Source: Ctena decussata
Lineage: Eukaryota > Mollusca > Bivalvia > Lucinida > Lucinidae
Reading direction: 5' to 3'
Assembly (NCBI GenBank): GCA_963989385.1
Contig: OZ022498.1
Location: 627,501-691,500 of the forward strand
Length of the DNA: 64,000 nt
In this document: one piece after another, positions 54,229 to 64,000 of the stretch
Layout: every line of letters begins with the position of its first letter
How positions within the stretch are numbered: position 1 is the first letter of the stretch
Made by a program: the position numbers and the translations under genes
The notes under the pieces: model-generated
Seen by the model: the letters and a program-made list of their open reading frames with translations, nothing else
Databases searched by the model: none
Told to the model about the DNA's origin: nothing

Positions 54229-55628
54229 ACTCGACAGTATCGGATCAAGTTCAACAAAACTCCGGTTTTATTGTATGTGAATGCTAAAAGTATGTATGTT
54301 ATGACACATAACAATTGCAAAATATCCCTTCTATCTATCCATGTCAAAATATTTACGAAATTTATTCCTTTAAGGGCAGATAACCTTTCGAGACTTACAG
54401 GAGGGTCCTACGACAGTAACGAATCAGTTGCGACAGTATCGGATCATATGATATTATTTTATAGGAGAGTTTCTCGGAGGCATTCTGCCAGCCTATTAAG
54501 CTTTGATAATTTTGCTACATAAACAGTTGGACCTATTAAACTCTCAGAGAAAACTTTTACGGCCTTTCAACGATATCATTCATGTTGTCCTTCACCAACA
54601 ACGGTTATGTCTGTTAAATAAAAGTTAGATGTATACAAAAGTACAAGCATGCCAAAAATTCTTAACTCAGCAATTCCATGCGCCCCATAGCATGGAACTA
54701 CTCAAACAGTAAAGCTCATAATCTGCTCTGCCTTTGCAAAGTGTAGTCCCTGAAAAGATCGTAGTGTCTGATCAGGATCAACAAATATACGGTGACTTTC
54801 CGCCTTAACGATATTTCAGTGCAATCAGTGTATAAACACTACATGGTCATTCAACGAGTTTTCCGGCACTGATCTGAGTCTGCACAGTGTAGATGTCCAT
54901 CCGATGAACGCCAGTCATTATTGGATTCACAACACATATGCAAGCTGATCTCGAATGTTTCTTAGAATGTTAAGCAGAAGCTTAGTTGTGCTACGCATAA
55001 CCTTTATTATTATATGCTAGCATGTCGGGCGTGGGATTGGGGAATGTTTTACAAAAAGGATGTTGTCTTAGTTTTATACTGATCTTCTTTGAAAGAAGAC
55101 AAAGCAGCCACTCAGGTAGGTGATTTATGGCTTGTTTTCAGCATCAGACCATACATCCAACATGTAGTTTTCCAGCTGAGGCCTGTATTTCAGTTCAAAT
55201 TATATGATGATCCGTTACTGTCGCACATCGGTTCCCCACTTTTCAAGTATTTAGTTTCATCAAATGCTGGTATGTCACAAAAATTATGACTGCCTGCAAT
55301 TTTAAGGATACCAGGACACATTACAAAGCAAAATTGGTTTCAATCGCCTGATGATAAAATAGTTTAAATAACCGAAATCTATTTTCGGGTTAACGAGCAT
55401 CAGGCAAAATGCAAGAGCCGCTGAAGAGGGGCCAAGCTTTTCAAAAACTCTGATTTGTTTCACAGCCGCAGATTTCGATCAATTTTTTCACCCTGCACTT
55501 TGCCAATTGTCTAACTTGATGACTGTAATACAATGGTAAAAAATATTTGCTTCATTTGAGAGAAAAATGGGTGATAACCTACGAGTGATCCGATACTGTC
55601 GATGATCCGATACTGTCGAGTCCACTGT
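54229..55628 (-). mobile_element. pogo/Tigger-like element, copy 2 (inverted)
   Basis: Reverse-complement copy of 51541-52932, diverged by substitutions and small indels. It keeps extra iterations of CGACAGTAACGAATCA and CGACAGTATCGGATCA near 54412-54446 that are decayed in copy 1. Ends carry the same inverted 25 bp repeat. Confidence 0.65.
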
Positions 55629-56960
55629 ATTACGTTTTCAAGACTTTAAGAATATTTTATGCAGAAAGAAAACATTAATTATTTTTATCGGAAGGTAGGT
55701 ATAACTGCAAACAATTAAAATGACTGAAATAAACTATTGCGCCAAAATACATGACTGAAATCTATGTCAACACTCAACAGCTGATTTGCAGAAAACTATC
55801 GCAATACACAAATGACATGTAAACAATGCTTTACTGCAAAGAACGGAAGACATACCTAACTTGTGCATCAATAAAGATGAAGTAAACATAGAAATATAAA
55901 CTTCTAAAGTTCTTGGCTGGAGTTTTGACAACGTCCCAGCAGACAAAGAAATGGTGAAATGCGCATGTACTTTCGGTTAGAGCGCGCGCATTGGATTTTG
56001 TGACATGATATGCAGTTATCGATTGGTTAGTATTGTGGTGAAACTACTCTGACGCAATTCAACATTCACACTGTTAAAAGAATGATTCTGATTGGATTAT
56101 GATGACATGCACTATTTATAAATTCTATATCAGGAATAGCTAAACATATCTAGAACACCCGCGAAATAGAAACGAATTGTTTACGATGTTTGCAGCTGAC
56201 TGTACATATCTGTGGTCACAGATATTTAGTTTACATAATTAAAAGACTGCAAAGTGATTCAAACTCCTGATATCTAATTCTGAGCTATTTACTGAAAATG
56301 ACCTGTGTGACATATCGAACGGAAACGAACTGCGGACGGACGGACGTTCGTACTACGGACGGACAGACACATGGACGGCCAACGTGAAAACATATTACCC
56401 AGCCACTAACGGGTATGAAAAGCTTATAAAGTTTCTAAGTGATCCATTACACCCCGTAGGAAGAGTTGCGCATTCGAAGTATCTGTTTATTTCGAGCGAT
56501 ATCCTTATCTTTTGAAACATATACGAGTAAAGTTCTCTCACTAATGTGTTGTTTGCATACGTGAAAGTTTTTACTGGTAATCAGTAAAAAAAGAGCAAAC
56601 TTAACATAGACTATGTATTTTAGGAAATAAGGGCATTGCTGGAAATAAACAGGCAATTATACCGCCATAAAGCAAGAGCGTTATTTAAATGACAGTCGAT
56701 GGTCGATGGCGCGAAACATGAGTTTATTTACTTCCACGGTTTATAGGACTGGTAAACAAAGGTCTTGATTGGTCCACGAATCGTTCGATAAATGCCACGC
56801 TATGGCGACGGCTGTTTCACGTAATGGCCGAATAAGTCGTAACTGTGTTTTCTGCGACGTATATTTTGCATATTCTACATTAATTTACCACGAAAACAGC
56901 ACAGGAAGGGTCTAAAAATAAAGTGTAAATATAAGTTTTCATCGTTCATCGTGTGAAGAA
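55629..56960. other. Intergenic, short ACGG microsatellite
   Basis: ACGGACGGACG runs at about 56335-56372, possibly the remnant of a pearl-like end. No gene. Confidence 0.4.
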
Positions 56961-57031
56961 GCTAGTGGTCGTCTCTAAAATTCTACAAGAAGCGCTTTGC
57001 GCTTCATGAAATTTTAGCTCCGACCACTGGC
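56961..57031. repeat. 71 bp hairpin
   Basis: GCTAGTGGTCG...TCTAAAATTCTACAAGAAGCGC pairs with GCGCTTCATGAAATTTTAG..CGACCACTGGC. Confidence 0.75.
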
Positions 57032-57855
57032 TCTATCCAGTGGGAACGCAGACTCATCACATTTGAGTAATTCATTTTCTGAATGGTCGTCTACGCACAA
57101 AAAAGTAATCCCTTTTTTCACCGGGGAAAAATGGCGGGAAATTTTTGTCAGAAACAGCCCCAAAATAATGCTCATTTGAAAAGATATGCAGTCGTGGTTT
57201 TCTGACGGACCAGATCACAATGAAATTTTATGTTTTATTATTGAAATCAGATGCATATCGGTACCTCAATGCAGTTTGCACACCCAAAACAACGATCACA
57301 ATTTGACTACCGTTTTTCAGAAAATTAAAACCCTAAGACAGTACCCCAAAGTTATTTTGCAAAGAAAATTGTCCCAAAAACCAAATTAGATGCCATTATA
57401 ACTGAACCGTAGTTCATACATTCGACCGTCTTTCAGCGAGGTATATCTACGGGAGAAAGTCTATTTACGTTGAAAATCGATAATGAAGTTGGTCATTTTT
57501 ACAGCACGTGCGTTTGTCAACACACGGACATTTTTCTGCTGGATCGACTTGAGCCAGTTGAGGAGACCAACTGTTTCTTCATTTATGGTACAGTAAAGTT
57601 TGTAATCATTTAGCATACTGTGCATTTATTAAGATTTTGCGTAAGTCTGCCTGCCTGTGATTTTTTGGGCTTCTGAATTTAGGCTACACGCCGAGAACGA
57701 ACGAGAGAAAGCAAAACAAACACACTGGTACTCGAGTAAACCACAAAGTTTGACAAACGAAAAACATAGAGTGATTGACCGGCTGGTTTTTTAATAGTGG
57801 AACAGGAAAGAGCAAGCGGAATGATAATAAATATTTCAAGTGAAACCTACATGCT
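57032..57855. other. Intergenic, no gene recognised
   Basis: No conserved open frame or repeat seen. Confidence 0.4.
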
Positions 57856-57863
57856 TTAGTCGA

Positions 57864-59400
57864 ATAACGGACAACTCGCCCCAAGACAACTCGCCCCACA
57901 AAAATCTCGCCCCAAGACAAGTCGCCCCTCCTTAAGATGACAACTCGCCCCACATTCTGAGACAACTCCCCCAGACAACTTCCCCCAAGACAACGCGCCC
58001 CACATTCTGAGACCACTCGCCCTTCTAAAGAATTCTGTCCCGGACGACGCCCCCCGCCCCTCCGCCCCCCCCCCCCCCCCTCCTCCCCAACACACACGTA
58101 CCCTTTCAGAAGGCATCCCACAAAAAATACAAGAGACAGCTTGCTCTTACTCATAAATATGTCAAAACCCTGTCCCGTTAGGCGCTAAGGGACCGACCAT
58201 TTGATATTCTGGGGGGGGGGGGGGGGGGGCGGAGGGGGCTTGGATATGCAAGAAAAAAAATAAATTAGCTCATGAGGGGATTTATAAAAAATCAGACATC
58301 GAAAAACAATGAAAAAAAAAACCTGGCTCCACCCAAAATTTCTTAAGAAAAGTCTGCAGATAATTCCATTTGAATTGAGTTTTTAAAATATCTACAATTT
58401 ATTTTTTACACCAGCAGCACCCCCCCCCCCCCCCCCCCCCCCATACACATATCATATGTTCATACATTTTAGCAAAGGAAATCCTATACAACATTCACAT
58501 ACATGTATTATTGATCAGCCGCATTACGAAGTAAATGTTTCTACTAAATAAAACTGAATTGCAAAAGAGTCACTAGCATGTGGGACACAAAGCCATTATG
58601 GCAAAATAAACACCCTAAAAGGAGGCAAAATTCCTAAAAATAAAACAACCCTTTATTTCTTTTATCATCATTCCTAGTTTTGCTCTATTTTTTTCCAATC
58701 TTAAAATTGCCATTAAAATTGGGAAATTGCTTTGGCTTCTGGGGGGGCGTTGCCCACTAGACCTCCTTTGTTAACTTCTTAGCAAAGAACTTTTAGCCAT
58801 TTATTAACTTGCATTCATTTATAATGTGACTCTATCAATAAGTATTTACAAGTAGCACATCACACGTGTGTGATAGGCTCTTGGTATTTATCAAACTTTC
58901 AAAAGTGCGAATAAAAGCATACAGGGATGTTTGCATCTGTACCATAGATGAACAGGGTAACATGCTCCAGGCACTGGTTTGCAAATGCAAGCTAACCCAT
59001 GCCCTTATTCTTATGATCGGTCCCTAAAGGGGACAACAAATACTAATAAGCATTAACGCATGATTTTAGCATGCCTCCCAGCCACAGTTTGATAATTACT
59101 CTGCAGCTGCAGAACCCTCAAAACCTCGCTGCTCAGCCCCTGGGTGTACCAGGTTATCGTTGAAGTGCTTTGGGTATTTAATTTATTTACCAAGGTCCAC
59201 CCATTCACAACCAGGGTCACGGCGAAGCTCTTACTTTTTTTTTGAGGGGGGGGGGCACAGGGGTGGGGGGAGTGGCGAGTTGTGTTCTGCATCGGGGACA
59301 AGAACGTAGATATTCTAGTAAGGTGAGTGTCTGAGAATATGGGGCGAGTTGTCTTCTGAAAGTGGGACAAGTTGTCTTCTAAAAGATGCAGTTGTAATGA
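57864..59400. repeat. GACAACTCGCCCC minisatellite region with homopolymers
   Basis: 57864-58025 has about eight degenerate copies of the AGACAACTCGCCCCA unit. At 59335-59395 the same words occur in reverse complement (GGGGCGAGTTGTCTTCTGAAA, GGGACAAGTTGTC), so the 1.5 kb block has inverted ends. Inside are a C-run (about 58066-58082), a G-run (58212-58230), a C-run (58422-58442) and a G-run (59246-59255). Long open frames on the minus strand are by-products of the repeat. Confidence 0.6.
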
Positions 59401-59712
59401 CAAACAGCGTAGATCCTGCTTCGGGATATATCGCACTTTCATCGCACTTTAATCACTTTTTTCATCAAATTCGGTAATTTTCCTTGAAGGAATATGGAGG
59501 CTTCAATTCAATTTATTTCAATTCAATGTATGATTTAACATTGATTCAACACTGACTCTCAACATTTTGCTATAACAGGTTTACCCAAGGGAAGTCAGTT
59601 TCTGTGCACAAGGCAGTAAGTATCTGCCATATTTTTGAATAAGTGGGTCAAATTTTACCAAACTTCCATGGATATATCGTTTGGACAAGCCAAATAGCAT
59701 CTTTGCAAGTCA

Positions 59713-59773
59713 AGGGTACTAAGGCCACTTTGTTTCTTATGTATGTAAGGAACAAAGTGGTCTTAGTACCCTT
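59713..59773. repeat. Perfect-type hairpin GGTACTAAGGCCACTTTGT
   Basis: AGGGTACTAAGGCCACTTTG and the reverse complement CAAAGTGGTCTTAGTACCCT enclose TTTCTTATGTATGTAAGGAA. It lies in a degenerate repeat whose phrase ACCAAACTT..ATGGATATATC recurs at 59658 and 59947. Confidence 0.7.
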
Positions 59774-60427
59774 GGATTGCATAGTGGTCTTAGTACTCTT
59801 GGTTTGTAAAGATGTCTAAAAAGTTGATTAGGTTTTGGTGACTTTGACCCCATTTTCAAGGTCACAAGAGGCCTTAGACTTGACCTTCTGTGGTCTGCGT
59901 CAGCATGACAATTTCTTGTACCCACAATATTTCTTGAACCAATTTCACCAAACTTGTATGGATATATCATTAGGACAAACATAAGAGCATAATAGATTTT
60001 GATCACGTTGACCTTATTTTCAAGGTCTTCGGAGGATTTAGTCTACATATGTGACCCGTCGCGCAAAAAGGGACGAGTTGGGTGTCCTATAGCGAAATTT
60101 AGTTTTATGTCTCAGTTGTTAAGCAAATCTAAGAGGATTCGGAAAATATCAAAATGTTGGTGGTTCTTGGCCATTTTTGGGTTTAAATTGTCTGTAGAAC
60201 GTAGGTACCGTCATGAATCGTCACAAATGTTTTGATGACGTTGTGGTGACGTCGCAAAATAAGATCGTTCAGAATTTGTAACCGATAGATAAAGTACTCA
60301 GAGTAACTGTTTGTTTTGTGTGCCGTCCTTGGGAGTTTTGTTTGCTGGATAAATATTCCGATTCATGCTTCTCGGGGACCACTTCCTGCAGGTATAGGTG
60401 ACAAAGAGATAAACCGCTGCATCAAAG

Positions 60428-60949
60428 CAGAGGGTGGACAAAAGGGTTCGTTAAATCGTGACGTTGTCGTTAACTTTAGTGTATTCCCACCGTAAGTTAG
60501 GCTATACAGAAAATTTTATTATCTGAAAAGCATAAAATTTACCATCATGAAAATTATACTAATGTGGAGCTAAATGATTTTCGCAATATACAAACTATTT
60601 TTTGTATGTTTGTGATCTCTAGTTGCAGAGTTGTGATCATGTGGTTGTGATTGTTTAAAGATCGCGTAATTTTTTAGAAAATTCTGGTTCCATTGACGTC
60701 AATGATTACGTTAGCAAAATTTGCCCGAAGAAAGTACCTAAATGAGGTTAAAGAAGTGACAGTAACTGTAGATATCAGGAAAGCAAGAAATTTATTATAA
60801 TTGTACAAATAATTTAGCTGGATATTGCTGCAACTGTCTTGTAAATTACCTATCATACTTTTCTCACAATGATTTTTGAGCTATAGGAGGAAATGGATTA
60901 AAGTCAATGGTAAAGTTACGATTTAACGAACACTTTTGTCCACCCTCTG
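60428..60949. mobile_element. Nested MITE (522 bp) with CAGAGGGTGGAC ends
   Basis: Left CAGAGGGTGGACAAAAGGG.TCGTTAAATCG pairs with the right end CGATTTAACGAACACTTTTGTCCACCCTCTG. The target duplication is not clear. Non-coding. Confidence 0.75.
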
Positions 60950-60993
60950 TAAGCATTTTGATGTGATCAAGTGACATGAACATATAGACGTAT

Positions 60994-61233
60994 GAGCCGC
61001 GACGCGACAAAACCAAGACAGTGGCATCTGCACCACACGAAGACTCAGATCAGCCTGGACATCAGCCCAGTCTGATCAGAAGTTTCGCTGTGCGCGTAAA
61101 GGATGGCAAAGGGTCTAAGCTACCTTCGTGCCGTCGGCCAAGACTCTGATCAGACTATAGGCGTAAGCCCAGGCTGATCTGAGTCTTTGCATGGCGCACA
61201 TGCCGCTTTGTTGGCTTTGTTGCATCGTGGCTC
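60994..61233. mobile_element. GAGCCGCG MITE, copy 4 (nested)
   Basis: Most diverged of the four: GAGCCGCGACGCGACAAAAC at the left, CATCGTGGCTC at the right. Same internal CAGCCTGGACATCAGCCCAG and GCCCAGGCTGATCTGAG arms. Confidence 0.78.
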
Positions 61234-61305
61234 CATTATGTAAGCATTATCAAAACAATATAAAGCAGTGCTTCATGGGTCTGGAAGTGTTTCATTCTTA
61301 TTATA

Positions 61306-61613
61306 CACTGTAAAAAAGCCGTAGATTTTACGGTAGAATCACTGGCAACCAGCTGTCAATCCATTTTCCGTTTGTTTTTTTTTACAGGCGTTTGCCCGTA
61401 AGACACTTTCGGAAGTGTTATATTAAAGGGCCGCACTCGAAAATAACTTTATAAAGTTGAAGGGCTATATGACTGAAAAAACACCTGTATGATCTATCCT
61501 ACTGTGCGTGATGGTTTCTGCAATTTTTACGGGCGCCCGTAAAAGTAACGGGAAATGGACTGGCAGCTGTTTTCCAGTAATTCTACCGTAAAATCTATGG
61601 ATTTTTTACAACG
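61306..61613. mobile_element. Nested MITE (about 308 bp) with CACTGTAAAAAA ends
   Basis: Left TAAAAAAGCCGTAGATTTTACGGTAGAAT pairs with right ATTCTACCGTAAAATCTATGGATTTTTTA. Pairing continues inward (CAGCTGTCAATCCATTT.CCGTT / AACGGGAAATGGACTGGCAGCTG). Non-coding. Confidence 0.75.
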
Positions 61614-63672
61614 CAATAATAACTGATGGTATTTTCCTTGGTTTTTGGTCCAAAAAAATTGCAATAGCTTATTAGAACCGCCTCATTCGGCGATGAGGCG
61701 GTTTTAATGAGTAGTAACCATCTATGTTTTGAGACAAAAGAAGGAAAATAATGCCGTTTTCACGAAACGTGTGGGACAGTCTGACGGGTTTGGTAAACAG
61801 CCTCGGCAAAAATATTCTTAAATTTCACGCGTTCAACATCATACACCAGTTTTGGTTAGACACTTAATTCTAAACTTTTTTTGCGAACTCGAATAATGCC
61901 CCACTTTTCCCTCTACAAGTTCGGTTTTCAATGGTGTTCATTACACGACCTTGTTAACATGGTGCTCGCCTTTTTTCTTCTTTTTTTGCATGAACTCAGT
62001 CCAACTTTCAAAGAAAATGCTTAGAAAATTATAGAAATGACCGTTTTTAAGTGAAATGAGTAGCATGATGTCATTCCAAAAAAAAAAAAAAAAAAAAAAA
62101 TGGAAAGATAAAATGGACCAGTTCACGCCTGCTTATTATAATCTACTGAAGCACAACAGCGTGTTGTGAATAGAAAATATTGAGGGGATGCCCGGTTGCG
62201 CTGGAGGGCACTAGAAATTGGGATGACACAAAGGTGAGTGAACCAGCTGAACCGATATTTATGCTTTTCCAACGTCAAGTCTCAAAAATCGGGGAATGTC
62301 ATGAAAGCAACCCTCTATTCATTCTCCTATATGTGTGAATCGAATTTGAAACCAGATTCTATGTTTAACAGCAGAAATCCGTTTTGTCCTGGAGCAAGGG
62401 TAGTCAATATTATGCCATTTTGACGGAATGCGAACAAATTGGATACAGATTCCTGAAGTTGTCGAGCGTAAATGATTCCATCCATCACCATTATTTTAAA
62501 AGGGCTTTAATGTTAATGTTCTTTACCGACCGAACTATATTCCGTTACTATTCGTTGCCACAAAAGTGGGCATTTTGTTGAATTTTGTGATTAAGGGGAT
62601 CGGTTGTGCTTAAATGGATAGGTTATGATTGAGGGGAGTGTGAAATATTGGTTTGGTGTTTGTCCCTTTTGAGTCATTGTATGTTTCTTGGGCGAGGTGA
62701 GGCTTGGTTGGCAGGTGTTCTTGTAACCAGGATTTGGTAGATCGGTTTGTATAGGGTAGGCGATGTGTGTAGGAATCTAATCATTCCACCTTCGGAAGTT
62801 AGACCCACTTATCTTCTCTATTCTTCTTTTCTCTGCTCTGCCCTTTTTTTCTCTACTCTAGGCGGACAGTGCAGTGCATCACAATGCCGTATAGTAAGCT
62901 GTTAATTGTAGTAACGTACTTTTAATTTCAGTACTGTACATGGTTCCTCCCTCCAAGAGGAAATCCGAGTAGACCAGGCATCGCCGCCACGGGCAACTAA
63001 CAGGAAGCTATAAATGGGGGCGCCACAAAATGTGTTTCCCTTTACATAAAGCAAACCAGATTCTAGCCTAAGTGATGGCAATAATATTATGGCCATCCTA
63101 TGGAGCACAAATAAAGTTGTTCGGGTCATATAAATATACAAATTAGCTGATACGGGATCAGGATTTCTAATAGATTGAAGAAAAAAAAAGAAAGAAAGAA
63201 AATGAGATTCGAACTTACACGGGACAACTCTTATGTCAACAACTCAGCGGATGAATTACCACATGACACAATGGGCAGAAAATTAAAACATATAGCTACG
63301 AACACACTGTACATCTTTCCTCTTTTATGATAATTTTCTCTTCCTCCTTCCTGCATCATTAACTAAATCTAGGGTCTCTTTATCACCATCTTCTAAGCTT
63401 AGGAAACAAGTGTCGGAAAGGAAACTTGAAGGAAGTTGTTGTTCGACTCATATTTTCGCGGCATCAAAACTTAAAAACTCTTCCAAGAGACGCAACTCTA
63501 TTTACGTCAAATATTTGACAGGCTGGCGGGAATTAAAGCCCCCCCCCCCCCCCCCCCCCCAAAATAAAGCCTGAAACGATTGACAAAAACGCGGGCACCT
63601 GTTTATCGCGCAACTGAAATTAATACGTCGTGACGTCAACGTTGAAACGTAATTTCTTGAAACAACGTCATC
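61614..63672. other. Element interior, no gene recognised
   Basis: Short hairpin AACCGCCTCATTCGGCGATGAGGCGGTT at 61676-61703, an A-run at 62080-62100 and a C-run at 63539-63560. On the minus strand near 63215-63285, AAGTTCGAATCTCATTTTCTTTC resembles a box B followed by a simple tail, perhaps another SINE remnant. No coding sequence. Confidence 0.4.
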
Positions 63673-63910
63673 CACCCAACTCGTCCCTTTTCGCGCGACG
63701 GGTCACATATGTGAAAATTTCACTTATACAGTATGCTGTATATCTCTTCAGCCCCCACTTTCAATCTCTTCAGTAAGGGAAAAAAAGGAGACCGTGTTTG
63801 GCAACACATGGGAAGAAACTCGTGCAGAAAGAATTATAATAGTGATTTGAGAAGTAACTTCCCTTATATTGAACTGGCTGACGTACCATAAAGTCTCTAA
63901 AGATTGGAGT

Positions 63911-64000
63911 GCGTGAACTCGGGTTGAACGTCCCACCAACAACGAGGTCATATGGAGACGGGACCTCGGTTTAAAGTATACGAAAGACCGGAGAAGCGGG
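63911..64000 (-). mobile_element. tRNA-derived SINE, family 2, copy B (cut by window edge)
   Basis: Read on the minus strand it matches the body of the SINE at 36326-36480: CCGCTTCTCCGGTCTTTCG, AAACCGAGGTCCCGTCTCC, ATGACCTCGTTGTT and CCCGAGTTCACGC. The tRNA-like head lies beyond the right edge. Confidence 0.75.

Larger units (their letters stand above)
60051..63706. mobile_element. 3.66 kb element with GTGACCCGTCGCGC inverted ends
   Basis: Left end GTGACCCGTCGCGCAAAAAG, continuing GGACGAGTTGGGTG. The right end (63673-63706) is its reverse complement with one or two mismatches. Both ends sit in ACATATGTGACC, so the short target repeat (perhaps ATAT) is ambiguous. No transposase frame is visible. 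The interior is mainly nested smaller elements. Possibly a non-autonomous DNA transposon that has accumulated insertions. Confidence 0.65.

Noticed and set aside
57684..58154. 156- and 86-codon minus-strand frames with GRVVLGRVV-type repeats
   Set aside because: They are translations of the GACAACTCGCCCC minisatellite and a C-run, not genes.
61676..61710. Rho-independent terminator (GC hairpin followed by T)
   Set aside because: Bacterial terminators do not apply in this eukaryotic context. Treated as a small palindrome.

Overview
This window is eukaryotic nuclear DNA, most likely from a marine bivalve mollusc. The evidence is spliced genes with GT-AG introns, tRNA-derived SINEs, many fold-back elements and MITEs, and arrays of about 150-180 bp units with (CCGT)n runs and 'AAGGTCAAGGTCAC' blocks, which resemble the 'pearl' elements described from bivalves. 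No species can be named from sequence alone.

Host genes. Two tandem plus-strand paralogues of an SLC16 (monocarboxylate-transporter-like) membrane carrier lie about 27 kb apart. Gene A (2164-7084) enters from the left edge. Only its last four coding exons are here. Gene B (33970-46829) is complete, with six coding exons encoding about 478 residues. Matching internal exons in A and B have identical lengths (93, 696 and 51 nt), and every intron seen splits a glycine codon after its first base. The introns of B are swollen by SINEs, retroelement relics, a tandem duplication and a MITE.

Between and around the genes nearly everything recognisable is repetitive. 0.9-1.2 kb: SINE. 8.2-9.25 kb: pearl-like element. 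9.4-11.8 kb: a roughly 324 bp tandem repeat interrupted by a 5'-truncated LINE with a 9 bp target duplication. 12.3-13.1 kb: fold-back sequence and a possible orphan exon. 13.6-16.9 kb: decayed Penelope-like reverse transcriptase relic with G-rich tandem units, bracketed by inverted 'TTAACGGTCACAC' motifs. 17.8-27.8 kb: a repeat array interrupted by an intact LTR retrotransposon (18623-26693). 28.6-33.8 kb: paired MITEs, fold-backs and a pearl-like array. 46.9-50.7 kb: a TA-flanked MITE in a BEL/Pao relic, a second copy of that MITE, and a pearl-like array. 51.5-55.6 kb: two inverted copies of a pogo/Tigger-like element. 57.8-59.4 kb: homopolymer-rich minisatellite. 60.05-63.7 kb: a 3.66 kb inverted-repeat element containing at least three nested MITEs.

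The standout is the LTR retrotransposon. It has two LTRs of 1148 bp in which I found no difference, a 5 bp target duplication, a tRNA-Leu-type primer site and one open Gag-Pol frame. Its integrase lies upstream of reverse transcriptase/RNase H. This is the permuted Gmr1-like order within Ty3/gypsy, and the copy looks very recent and possibly active. I found no CRISPR array, no bacterial-type operon and no functional tRNA or rRNA gene.
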